Below, piece after piece: positions 1 to 6,140 of a DNA stretch of 7,063 bases. Source of the stretch: Holophagaceae bacterium UBA692 (GTDB lineage Bacteria; Acidobacteriota; Holophagae; Holophagales; Holophagaceae); the NCBI GenBank assembly GCA_002297665.1, contig DBMS01000009.1, forward strand, positions 1-7,063, read 5' to 3'. The notes below the pieces were generated by a model, which saw only the letters and a list, made by a program, of their open reading frames with translations, ran no database searches and was not told the origin of the DNA. The stretch's first letter is position 1. Every line of letters starts with the position of its first letter. Both the position numbers and the translations under genes were made by a program.

Positions 1-61
1 CCTCGTCGTCGTCCACGAGGAGGATGCTTGGCAGGGTTTCCTGGCTCTCTTCGGTGGTCAT
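1..61 (-). CDS. Response regulator, N-terminal fragment (RegA/PrrA-like)
   Basis: Only the first 20 codons lie in the window; the gene runs off the left edge. The visible protein starts MTTEESQETLP and continues into SILLVDDDE, the first beta strand and acidic cluster of a receiver (REC) domain, whose aspartates help bind Mg2+ in phosphotransfer. The phosphoacceptor aspartate and output domain lie outside the window. The start codon overlaps the stop of the preceding kinase-like gene in an ATGA (61-58), so translation is probably coupled and the two proteins are likely partners. A short polar leader before LLVDDDE is also typical of RegA/PrrA redox regulators, and the neighbouring kinase fragment resembles RegB, so a RegA-type regulator is my best guess. 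REC is confident; the RegA assignment is inference. Confidence 0.8.
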   Translation of the reverse strand, partial: MTTEESQETLPSILLVDDDE

Positions 62-609
62 TCCGCGCTCCTCTCGCCGGCCTGCGTGGCCGGCAGCTCG
101 ATGGTGGCCTCCGTCCCGACACCGGGGGAGGAGGTGATGCGGAACTCGCCGCCGAGCTGCTCGGCGAGCGCACGGGTGAGGAACAGGCCCAGCCCCATTC
201 CCTCGCCCGGAACCTTGGTGGTGAAGAACGGCTCGCCGACGCGCGCCAGCACGTCGGCGGGCATGCCCTTGCCGCGGTCGATGACGGAGGCCCGGACCCG
301 CCCGTCGGCCAGCGCGGTCCGGAGCACCACCGGGACGCCTGCCGGCGACGCCTGGACGGCGTTCTTCATGAGGCCGCGCAGCGTCTCGGCCAGCGCCTTG
401 GGCGGTCCAAAGATGGAGGCCTCCGCCGCCGGGGGCAGCATCTCCACCTGCACCCGGTCGCGCGCCACCAGCCCGGAGAGCGCCTGCTCTACCCAGCGCG
501 GCACGGGGATGTTCACGAAGGACTCGCCCATGTTGGCGCCGGACTGCGCCGACATGCGGTCCAGGATCTCGCGGCAGCGGGCCTCCCCCAGGGGCGAGGG
601 CCCGGTCAT
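58..609 (-). CDS. Histidine-kinase-type ATPase domain protein lacking the phosphoacceptor histidine (RegB/PrrB-like C-terminal part)
   Basis: This 183-residue protein consists almost wholly of a HATPase_c (GHKL) ATP-binding domain. The N box LMKNAVQAS (about 80-88), G1 box DRGKGMP (111-117), F box EPFFTTK (126-132) and G2 box GEGMGLGL (135-142) are all present, so ATP binding looks intact. The N-terminus, with ARCREILDRMSAQSG near 10-24, resembles the second helix of the dimerisation domain of RegB/PrrB redox kinases. The first helix with the H box, and any sensor or membrane segment, are absent; there is no histidine anywhere in the protein. The start ATG (609-607) overlaps the MinD-like gene's stop in an ATGA, and the end overlaps the response-regulator start in another. 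It may be a decayed kinase, an accessory ATPase or phosphatase for the regulator, or a kinase that phosphorylates a histidine in trans. Upstream in-frame codons only reread the MinD-like gene. Confidence 0.85.
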   Translation of the reverse strand: MTGPSPLGEARCREILDRMSAQSGANMGESFVNIPVPRWVEQALSGLVARDRVQVEMLPPAAEASIFGPPKALAETLRGLMKNAVQASPAGVPVVLRTALADGRVRASVIDRGKGMPADVLARVGEPFFTTKVPGEGMGLGLFLTRALAEQLGGEFRITSSPGVGTEATIELPATQAGERSAE

Positions 610-1514
610 GGAAGGGCCTCCCGGGCGGCGCGGCTCTTGAGGATGGCGTCCAGGACGGAATCCAGGTCGTTGCGCAGGGCGAAGGAGGCCCCCTTGAGCA
701 CCAGGGACGGCCCCTGGGCGAACTGGCTCCACAGGTCCTTGTCGTGGTGGATGAACCCGGCCAGCTCCGTGGGCACGCGGAAGAACTTCACCACCGCGCT
801 CCGGGCCCCGCGCCCCTGGTCCACCTGGCGGAACTCGCGCACGTCGTTGAGGACCAGGTGCAGGGCCAGCTTGGCGTTCTCGCGCGCGTAGGCCTCCCCG
901 AAGGCCGGGGAGAGGTCCGAGAGGTGCCGGGCCAGGTCCTGGACGGTGGCGATGCCGTGGGCGGCGCGGTCCTTCCAGATGGCCCGGGCCCGGTCGCGCA
1001 GGTGCGCCTCGGCCAGCACCGAGCTGAGCTGGCGGAACTGGAGGTTCTTCACGAACAGGTAGAAATTCTCGATGGAGAGCGGCTCGGGGGTGATGACCGC
1101 CACCTTCACGTCGGCCAGGAGGAAGGCGTCCAGGGTGTCGTACTGGGTGCCCGCCCCCAGGTCCAGGATCACGTGGTCGGCCTCCAGGCGCCTGAGGTGC
1201 CGGAACAGCTTGAGCTTCTGGGCGGAATTCATGCCGTCGGTGTTGGCGGAATTGAGGTTGCCCGGCACCAGGCGCAACCCCGGGATCCGGGTCTCCAGGG
1301 CCAGTTCCTCCAGGGTGGCCTTGCCGTCCAGGAAGCGGCCCAGGTTCGCCGGGGGGTTCCGCAGCCCGCAGTAGGTGTGCTGGTTGGCGCCGCCGAAGTC
1401 CGCGTCCACCAGGGTCACCCGCCCGGAGCGCTCCGCGAGCCGGATGGCGAGACCGTTGGACACCAGGCTCTTGCCCGTGCCGCCCTTCCCGCCCCCCACC
1501 GCCCATATCAGCAT
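606..1514 (-). CDS. MinD/ParA-family ATPase (FlhG-like)
   Basis: A 302-residue cytoplasmic P-loop ATPase of the SIMIBI class. The deviant Walker A motif GGGKGGTGKS is at residues 7-16, with the signature lysine K10 and catalytic K15; TLVDADFGGAN (34-44) is the A' motif and VILDLGAGT (115-123) the Walker B/switch II strand. PEPLSIENFYLFVKN (143-157) is typical of the FlhG/MinD-like branch found next to regulatory genes. Members dimerise with ATP and place or control partner proteins (flagella, polar complexes, cell division). No amphipathic membrane-targeting helix is evident at the C-terminus (ILKSRAAREALP). The start has an AGGG five bases upstream (1523-1520 on the minus strand). It leads the operon with the kinase-like and response-regulator genes and overlaps the former by four bases. 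No flagellar gene is visible, so FlhG is only a family resemblance; a spatial or regulatory role for the two-component pair is inferred. Confidence 0.88.
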   Translation of the reverse strand: MLIWAVGGGKGGTGKSLVSNGLAIRLAERSGRVTLVDADFGGANQHTYCGLRNPPANLGRFLDGKATLEELALETRIPGLRLVPGNLNSANTDGMNSAQKLKLFRHLRRLEADHVILDLGAGTQYDTLDAFLLADVKVAVITPEPLSIENFYLFVKNLQFRQLSSVLAEAHLRDRARAIWKDRAAHGIATVQDLARHLSDLSPAFGEAYARENAKLALHLVLNDVREFRQVDQGRGARSAVVKFFRVPTELAGFIHHDKDLWSQFAQGPSLVLKGASFALRNDLDSVLDAILKSRAAREALP

Positions 1515-1543
1515 GAAAGCCCTATAGGAAAATACAAATCCAC

Positions 1544-1572
1544 CCTAACAGAATCGGACCAGTCAGGTTAGG
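1544..1572. promoter_or_regulatory. Inverted repeat CCTAAC-N17-GTTAGG, possible operator
   Basis: CCTAAC (1544-1549) and GTTAGG (1567-1572) are perfect 6-base inverted half-sites, with centres 23 bases apart, about two helical turns. The dyad sits in the divergent intergenic region, roughly 30-58 bases upstream of the MinD-like start, where a dimeric regulator could act on that operon. No known regulator consensus was recognised, and six-base arms can arise by chance. Confidence 0.25.
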
Positions 1573-1582
1573 CCGAAGGGCG

Positions 1583-1598
1583 CTCCGGGGCTCCGGGG
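1583..1598. repeat. Tandem direct repeat, 2 x CTCCGGGG
   Basis: Two exact, adjacent copies of the octamer CTCCGGGG (1583-1590 and 1591-1598) lie in the divergent intergenic region just before the AT-rich stretch that leads to the diguanylate cyclase gene. They could be replication-slippage products or part of a protein-binding site; nothing in the sequence decides between these. Confidence 0.4.
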
Positions 1599-1669
1599 AA
1601 GAATGTTGAGAAATTTATATAGCGGGGAGGGACTGTTGACATATTCTAGGAAATATTACAGGGAAGCTC

Positions 1670-2638
1670 ATGGATCCAGCCAAAGACGTGACCGGACCCT
1701 CCCACTTCCACACCTGGAAGGAACCCCGAGAGGTCGCCAAGAGACTGAAAATCCTCATCAAGGCCATCGAGCAGAGCCCCGTTTCCGTCATCATCACGGA
1801 TCCCCGCGGCGTGATCGAGTACGTGAACCCCAAGTTCACCCAGGTGACGGGCTACGCCCTCGAGGAGGCGGTGGGCCAGACCCCGCGCATCCTCAACGGC
1901 GGCTTCCTCACCCGGGACTTCTACAAGAACATGTGGGACACGATCCTGGAAGGCCGCGAGTGGCACGGGCTCTTCCACAACCGCACCAAGGCCGGCGACC
2001 TGGTGTGGGAGCTGGCCTCCATCTCCCCCATCCGGGACGACGACGGCACGATCACCCACTTCGTGGGGGTCAAGGAGGACATCACCGAGCTCAAGCGGCT
2101 GCAGGACCAGATGGCCCACATGGCCCACCACGACCAGCTCACGGGGCTGCCCAACCGGTTCCTGTTCCTGGACCGCCTGGGCCAGATGCTCGCCCAGGCC
2201 CGGCGCCGGGAGACCCGTTTCGCGGTGCTGTACCTGGACCTGGACGACTTCAAGGCCGTCAACGACACCTGCGGCCACGCAGCGGGCGACAGCCTCCTGA
2301 CCGCGGTGGCCCAGCGCCTCCTGGGCTGCGTGCGGGAAACCGACACCGTGAGCCGCATGGGCGGGGACGAGTTCACCATCCTCCTGGCCGACATCCAGGA
2401 ACTGGCCGACGTGCAGCGCATCGTGGACACGATCCTCAAGGCCATCTCGGCCCCCTTCACCATCGGGGAGAAGCCCTGCGGCGTGGGCGTGTCCATCGGC
2501 GTGGCCATCTACCCCCTGGACGGCCTGGACACCGACCCCCTGCTGTCGGCCGCCGACACCGCCCTCTACAAGGTCAAGGCCGGAGGCCGGGGGGGGGCCT
2601 GCTTCCCCGCGCTCCACCCGGAGCGTCCGCCGGTCTAG
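1670..2638 (+). CDS. PAS-GGDEF diguanylate cyclase
   Basis: A 322-residue soluble protein expected to make cyclic di-GMP from two GTP. A PAS sensor domain spans about residues 25-140 (AIEQSPVSVIITDPRG at 32-47, NPKFTQVTGY at 53-62, ending FVGVKEDITE), linked by a short helix to a GGDEF domain (about 150-310). The GGDEF domain starts with HHDQLTGLPNR (153-163), has LDLDDFKAVND (189-199) for metal and guanine contacts, and an intact GGDEF signature at 231-235. An I-site RETD lies at 222-225, exactly five residues upstream, so product inhibition is likely. No EAL domain, signal peptide or membrane segment is seen, so it should be cytoplasmic; the PAS ligand is unknown. The start follows AGGGAAG (1660-1666). 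It heads a run of three plus-strand genes. The C-terminal tail after YKVKAGGRGG is encoded across a run of nine Gs. Confidence 0.92.
   Translation: MDPAKDVTGPSHFHTWKEPREVAKRLKILIKAIEQSPVSVIITDPRGVIEYVNPKFTQVTGYALEEAVGQTPRILNGGFLTRDFYKNMWDTILEGREWHGLFHNRTKAGDLVWELASISPIRDDDGTITHFVGVKEDITELKRLQDQMAHMAHHDQLTGLPNRFLFLDRLGQMLAQARRRETRFAVLYLDLDDFKAVNDTCGHAAGDSLLTAVAQRLLGCVRETDTVSRMGGDEFTILLADIQELADVQRIVDTILKAISAPFTIGEKPCGVGVSIGVAIYPLDGLDTDPLLSAADTALYKVKAGGRGGACFPALHPERPPV
2589..2597 (+). repeat. Homopolymer tract of nine Gs within the diguanylate cyclase gene
   Basis: Nine consecutive Gs lie about 40 bases before the stop codon of the GGDEF gene and encode part of the tail AGGRGGACF. Runs of this length are prone to replication slippage and base-calling error. 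A shift here would change only the last 15-20 residues, after the conserved catalytic domain, or delay the stop. Confidence 0.6.
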
Positions 2639-2647
2639 AATTCCAGG

Positions 2648-5002
2648 ATGGCCCTGGGTCTTTCCGTTCGCGAGTTCGTGGCCCCCCTGGAGCCTTCGGG
2701 GAGCCTCGACGCGCGCCGGTCCCCGGCCGCCGAGGAGGATCCCATGGCCCTGGGGGCGCGGATCCACGCGCGGGTGCAGAAGCGCCTGGCCCAGGAGGAC
2801 CCCGCGGTGCGCACGGAGGTGGCCGTGCAGGCCCCGCTGGCCCACGGGGACTTCGAGGTCCTGGTGCGGGGCCGGGTGGACGTTCTGGTGGAAGCCAGCC
2901 CCCCGGTGGTGGAGGAGATCAAGACCACCTTCCGCCCCGCCGCGCTCCTGGGCGAACTGGACGAACTGGGCGACGGCCACCCCCACGTGCTGCAGGCGCG
3001 CATGTACGCCTGGATCCTGTGGCGGGACCTGGGGGTGGCCCCCGTCTGCCGCCTCCGGGTCATCAGCCTCCTGGACGAAGGCGAGACCCTGGTGGACCTG
3101 GCCTTCGACCCCGGAGCCTTCTCGGCGTGGGTGGAAGCCCGGCTCGGGGACCTTCGCGCGGCCTGGGAACGGGCCCAGGCCCGGCGCGCCGAGCGCCGGG
3201 AGCTGGCCGCGAGCCTCGCGTTCCCCTTCGCCGACCCCCGGCCCGGGCAGGCCCGGCTGGTGGAACTCGTGGCCTCCACCCTGGCCTCGGGCGGGCGCAT
3301 GCTCCTGCAGGCCCCCACGGGCCTGGGCAAGACCGCGGCGGTGCTCTTCCCCGCCCTGGCCCGGGCCCTGGAGGACGATCTGCGCGTCTTCTACTGCACG
3401 CCGCGCAACAGCCAGCACGAGGTGGCCGAGGACTGCGTGCGCCGGATCCGCGCCGGGGGCCACGCGGTGCGCTCGGTGACCATCCGGGCCAAGGAGAAGG
3501 TGTGCCCCCAGGCCGAGGTGGACTGCCGGCCGGAAGTCTGTCCCCGGGCCGACCTCTACTTCGACCGCCTCAAGGCCTCGGGCGCGGTGGAAGCCCTCAT
3601 GGCCGGGGGCTGCGCGGACGCCGCGGCCGTCAAGGCCGCCGCGGACGAGCACCTCCTCTGCCCCTTCGAACTCTCCCTGGACGCCGCGCGCCAGGCCGAC
3701 GTGGTCATCGGCGACTACAACTACGCGTTCGCCCCCAACGCGACCCTGGTGCGCTTTTTCGGCACCCCCGAGGAAAGCGCGCGCACCATCGTGTTGGTGG
3801 ACGAGGCCCACAATCTGCCCGTGCGCGCCGCGGACTGGTTCAGCCCCGCCCTGGAGATCCCCTGGCTGGAGGCGCTGCGCAAGCGCCGCCTGGTGCCCCG
3901 GGACCGGAGCCTGCGCTCCCGGCTCACCGCCCAGATCCGGCGCTGCGTGGCCCTCCTCCAGGCCCTGGAGGGTCCCCACCGGGTCGTGGACCTGGATCCC
4001 CAGCCCTTCCTGGGCGAGGAGTTCCGCATCACCCGGCTGGTGGCCGAGACGGCCGCGCGCGGGGCGGAGCTGCGGCCGACCCATCCCCTGGTGGAGCTGC
4101 AGCGGGCCTGGGGGGCCTTCTGCGCCGTGCTCCGCGTGCTGGCCGCCCCCCACATCGTCACCTGGGTCCCCCCCGGCCGCCTCCGCATCACCTGCGCCGA
4201 CGCCTCGGCCCACCTGCGCGAGCGCATGGCCGGGCTCCATTCCGCCGTGCTCTTCTCGGCCACGCTCAAGCCCTTCCTGTACCACCGGCGCCTGGCGGGC
4301 CTGGCGGACGCGGACGTGGTGGAGGCCGAGGTCCCCTCCCCCTTCCCGCCCGCGAACCGCAAGATCCTGGTGGTGCCCCAGGTGTCGACGCTCTACCGGC
4401 TCCGGGACCGGGAGGTGCCCCGCATCGCCCACTTCCTGGGCCGCGTCCTGCCCCTGCGCCCCGGCAACTACCTGATCTTTTTCCCCAGCTTCGAGATGCT
4501 GGAGAAGACCCTGCCCCACCTGGACCTGCCCGGGTTCCAGGTGCTGGCCCAGCCCCGGAACGCCGGCGCCGCGCGCATCGCCGAGCTGGTCCGGGCCCTG
4601 CGCGCCGGCAGCGGCACCGTCGTGCTGGCCGTGCAGGGCGGCTCGCTCTCCGAAGGCATCGACCTGCCCGGAGAAGCCCTCATCGGCTGCGTGGTGGCGG
4701 GCCCCCCCCTGCCCCCCTTCGACCTGGAGCGGGACCGGGTGCGGGCCTACTTCCAGGCCGCCTACGGCTGCGGCCAGGCCTACGCCTACACCTACCCCGC
4801 CGCCGCCAAGGCCGTGCAGGCCGCGGGCCGGGTCATCCGCACCCCGGAAGACCGCGGCCTCCTGGTGTTCCTGGACGGCCGGTTCCTGGAGGCGGACTAC
4901 GCCGCCTGCTTTCCCGAGGGCTGGTTCCGGGAATCCCCCGCCGAACTGGTGTCCGGTTCCATCCTGGGGGACATCACGGCCTTCTGGGGTATGCGATCCT
5001 GA
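2648..5002 (+). CDS. XPD/DinG-type Fe-S helicase with N-terminal PD-(D/E)XK nuclease-like domain
   Basis: A 784-residue superfamily 2 helicase (COG1199, Rad3/DinG-related), expected to unwind DNA 5'-3' in repair or recombination. An N-terminal RecB/Cas4-like nuclease fold shows GARIHARVQ (36-44), GRVDVLVE (75-82), EIK (90-92) and QARMY (116-120), matching the G-x3-H, D, E-x-K and Q-x3-Y motifs. Helicase motif I APTGLGKT is at 222-229, motif II DEAH at 385-388, FSATL at 536-540, QGGSLSEGIDLPG at 663-675 and motif VI QAAGRVIR at 724-731. Cysteines 286, 293, 298 and 338 lie between motifs I and II, where the XPD family holds its 4Fe-4S cluster. The start at 2648 keeps the conserved SVREFVAPLEPSGSLD leader but has only AGG directly adjacent; M33 (2744) has a far better Shine-Dalgarno. 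It follows the GGDEF gene by 9 bases in the same frame. Family confident; its physiological role is not known. Confidence 0.92.
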   Translation: MALGLSVREFVAPLEPSGSLDARRSPAAEEDPMALGARIHARVQKRLAQEDPAVRTEVAVQAPLAHGDFEVLVRGRVDVLVEASPPVVEEIKTTFRPAALLGELDELGDGHPHVLQARMYAWILWRDLGVAPVCRLRVISLLDEGETLVDLAFDPGAFSAWVEARLGDLRAAWERAQARRAERRELAASLAFPFADPRPGQARLVELVASTLASGGRMLLQAPTGLGKTAAVLFPALARALEDDLRVFYCTPRNSQHEVAEDCVRRIRAGGHAVRSVTIRAKEKVCPQAEVDCRPEVCPRADLYFDRLKASGAVEALMAGGCADAAAVKAAADEHLLCPFELSLDAARQADVVIGDYNYAFAPNATLVRFFGTPEESARTIVLVDEAHNLPVRAADWFSPALEIPWLEALRKRRLVPRDRSLRSRLTAQIRRCVALLQALEGPHRVVDLDPQPFLGEEFRITRLVAETAARGAELRPTHPLVELQRAWGAFCAVLRVLAAPHIVTWVPPGRLRITCADASAHLRERMAGLHSAVLFSATLKPFLYHRRLAGLADADVVEAEVPSPFPPANRKILVVPQVSTLYRLRDREVPRIAHFLGRVLPLRPGNYLIFFPSFEMLEKTLPHLDLPGFQVLAQPRNAGAARIAELVRALRAGSGTVVLAVQGGSLSEGIDLPGEALIGCVVAGPPLPPFDLERDRVRAYFQAAYGCGQAYAYTYPAAAKAVQAAGRVIRTPEDRGLLVFLDGRFLEADYAACFPEGWFRESPAELVSGSILGDITAFWGMRS
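2732..2746 (+). promoter_or_regulatory. Strong internal ribosome-binding site and ATG inside the helicase gene
   Basis: GAGGAGG (2732-2738) lies five bases before an in-frame ATG at 2744 (codon 33 of the helicase). This is the best Shine-Dalgarno in the window, whereas the annotated start at 2648 has poorly spaced AGG. Initiation here would give a 752-residue form that still holds the nuclease-like and helicase motifs. Both sites read Met-Ala-Leu-Gly. Family resemblance of residues 6-21 favours 2648 as a genuine start, so this may be a second start or chance. Confidence 0.4.
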
Positions 5003-5005
5003 GGC

Positions 5006-6037
5006 ATGCGCCTTCTCGCCCCCTTCCTCGCCCTCCTCCTCCTGGCCCCGGTCCAGGCCCAGGTCCCCCCCCTCCTGCCGGCCTCGGCGCCGGTGGACGA
5101 AGGCCCCCACGTGGTGTGGGAGGGCCGCAAGGCCCGGGTGCTCCGGTGGCGCCAGGGCAAGCCCGAGGAGAAGGCCCTTCCGGAGAGCGGCCTCCTGGCG
5201 CTGGACGGCCTCCCGTCCCTTCAGCTGGACCCGGGGCCCGCCCCCCGGCACCCCGCCGTCTTCCCCCTGCCCGCCCGGATCGCGGCCATCAGCGACATCC
5301 ACGGCAACTACGCCGCCATGACCGCCCTGCTGGTGAAGCAGGGCATCCTCGCCAAGGACCTGGCCTGGGCCTTCGGCACGGGCCACCTGCTGGTGATCGG
5401 CGACACCGTGGACCGGGGTTCCCAGGTGACGGAGAGCTTCTGGCTCCTGCGCTCCCTGGAGGCGCAGGCCCGGGCCGCCGGCGGCGGGGTCCACGTGCTC
5501 CTGGGCAACCATGAGCTCATGAACATGAAGGGCGACGTGCGCTACCTCAACGCCAAGTACCTCGCCCTGCCCTACCGGACGCCCTACCTCATGGGCCCCG
5601 ACACCGAAATGGGCCGCTGGCTGCGCTCCCTGCCCGTCATGGTCCGCCTGGGCGACATCCTGTTCGTGCACGGCGGCGTCTCGCCCCGCCTGGGGGAGAG
5701 CTACCCCACCCTGGAATCCGTGAACGCCGCCGCCTGGGACAGCCTGCCCTCCGTCAAGAAGCTCCTCCTGGGCAGCTCCGGCCCCCTGTGGTACCGGGGC
5801 ATGGTGCAGCCTCCCGTGGACACGGCGGCCATGGTGGAAGCCAGCCTTCGCCCCTACCAGGCCCGCACCGTGGTGGTCGGCCACACGACGGTCAAGCAGG
5901 TGACGGCCATCCGGCCCGGGCAGGTGTACCTCATCGATGCGGGCCTGAGCGAGGGCCGGCCCGGTGAGCTGTGGATCCAGACGGACGGCAAACGGTGGCG
6001 GGGGTTGGCGGACGGGACGCGGGTGCCGCTGGAGTAA
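5006..6037 (+). CDS. Secreted Shewanella-like (PPP family) metallophosphatase
   Basis: A 343-residue calcineurin-like phosphoesterase. The N-terminus MRLLAPFLALLLLAPVQA is a clear Sec signal peptide with likely cleavage after residue 18, so the enzyme should act in the periplasm or outside the cell. Dimetal-site motifs appear in PPP order: SDIHGN (96-101; D97, H99), GDTVDRG (132-138; D133), GNHE (167-170; N168, H169), VHGG (221-224; H222) and GHT (292-294; H293). The sequence after GNHE, LMNMKGDVRY, is characteristic of Shewanella-like protein phosphatases, several of which dephosphorylate phosphotyrosine; substrate here is unknown. Roughly 70 residues before the catalytic domain (about 20-90) look like a small extra module and were not recognised. 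The gene begins 3 bases after the helicase stop, in the same frame, with GAGG only one base before the ATG, so translation probably depends on coupling. The signal peptide supports this start. Confidence 0.9.
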   Translation: MRLLAPFLALLLLAPVQAQVPPLLPASAPVDEGPHVVWEGRKARVLRWRQGKPEEKALPESGLLALDGLPSLQLDPGPAPRHPAVFPLPARIAAISDIHGNYAAMTALLVKQGILAKDLAWAFGTGHLLVIGDTVDRGSQVTESFWLLRSLEAQARAAGGGVHVLLGNHELMNMKGDVRYLNAKYLALPYRTPYLMGPDTEMGRWLRSLPVMVRLGDILFVHGGVSPRLGESYPTLESVNAAAWDSLPSVKKLLLGSSGPLWYRGMVQPPVDTAAMVEASLRPYQARTVVVGHTTVKQVTAIRPGQVYLIDAGLSEGRPGELWIQTDGKRWRGLADGTRVPLE

Positions 6038-6092
6038 GAAATAGTAACAAAACCCCTTGTACTATGTATTTAAGGTGCAGGGGATTCGCGCT

Positions 6093-6117
6093 TGGCGCCC
6101 CCAGCCCGGGGGTGCCA
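6093..6117. terminator. Strong GC hairpin, possible terminator or leader structure
   Basis: GGCGCCCCC (6094-6102) pairs with GGGGGTGCC (6108-6116), giving a 9-base-pair stem (one G-U) around a 5-base loop, AGCCC; T6093-A6117 adds a tenth pair. A smaller CCCG/CGGG hairpin (6118-6129) follows at once. It lies 55 bases after the phosphatase stop. There is no T-run behind it, so it is not a canonical intrinsic terminator. It may slow or end transcription from the upstream genes, or shape the region before the FKBP gene. Confidence 0.4.
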
Positions 6118-6140
6118 CCCGGAGCCGGGGACGCTACACT
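6112..6140 (+). promoter_or_regulatory. Possible promoter for the FKBP gene
   Basis: GTGCCA (6112-6117), N17, TACACT (6135-6140) matches sigma-70 consensus at 4/6 and 4/6 positions with ideal spacing. Transcription would start near 6147, about a dozen bases before the proposed TTG start. The -35 overlaps the right arm of the GC hairpin. A weaker alternative, GTAACA (6044-6049)-N17-TATTTA (6067-6072), lies in the AT-rich part of the gap. Neither is proven. Confidence 0.35.

Larger units (their letters stand above)
1515..1669. promoter_or_regulatory. Divergent intergenic region with presumed promoters for both operons
   Basis: This 155-base gap separates divergent start codons and holds the only clearly AT-rich islands in the left half: 1524-1555 facing the MinD-like gene and 1602-1660 facing the diguanylate cyclase gene. 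Both transcripts must start here unless promoters lie inside genes. I could not assign a convincing -35/-10 pair on either strand. A perfect TTGACA lies at 1636-1641, but no good -10 follows at 16-18 bases; TATATA at 1616-1621 has no matching -35. Ribosome-binding sites are plausible on both sides: AGGG at 1523-1520 (minus) and AGGGAAG at 1660-1666 (plus). Confidence 0.5.

Noticed and set aside
610..1506. Upstream extension of the kinase-like gene to a 482-codon frame
   Set aside because: The extra part is the MinD-like gene read out of frame and has no sensor, membrane or H-box sequence.
1636..1659. TTGACA followed by TATTAC as a sigma-70 promoter
   Set aside because: The spacer would be only 12 bases, too short for a functional promoter.
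1961..1975. TGGCACG resembling half of a sigma-54 promoter
   Set aside because: It is inside the PAS coding region and the required GC-containing -12 half (TTGC) is missing at the right spacing.
4702..4709. Eight-C run in the helicase gene as a frameshift site
   Set aside because: It encodes the natural AGPPLPPF stretch, and helicase motifs continue in frame on both sides.
1603..5514. Open frame of 1303 codons on the plus strand in another frame
   Set aside because: Its translation is Pro/Arg/Gly-rich noise running across four gene boundaries; the alternative frame holds three recognisable proteins.
1646..5884. Open frame of 1412 codons on the minus strand opposite the three plus-strand genes
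   Set aside because: It is a GC-rich antisense shadow: low-complexity Gly/His/Arg/Gln-rich composition, no family motif, and the sense-strand genes carry complete motifs throughout.
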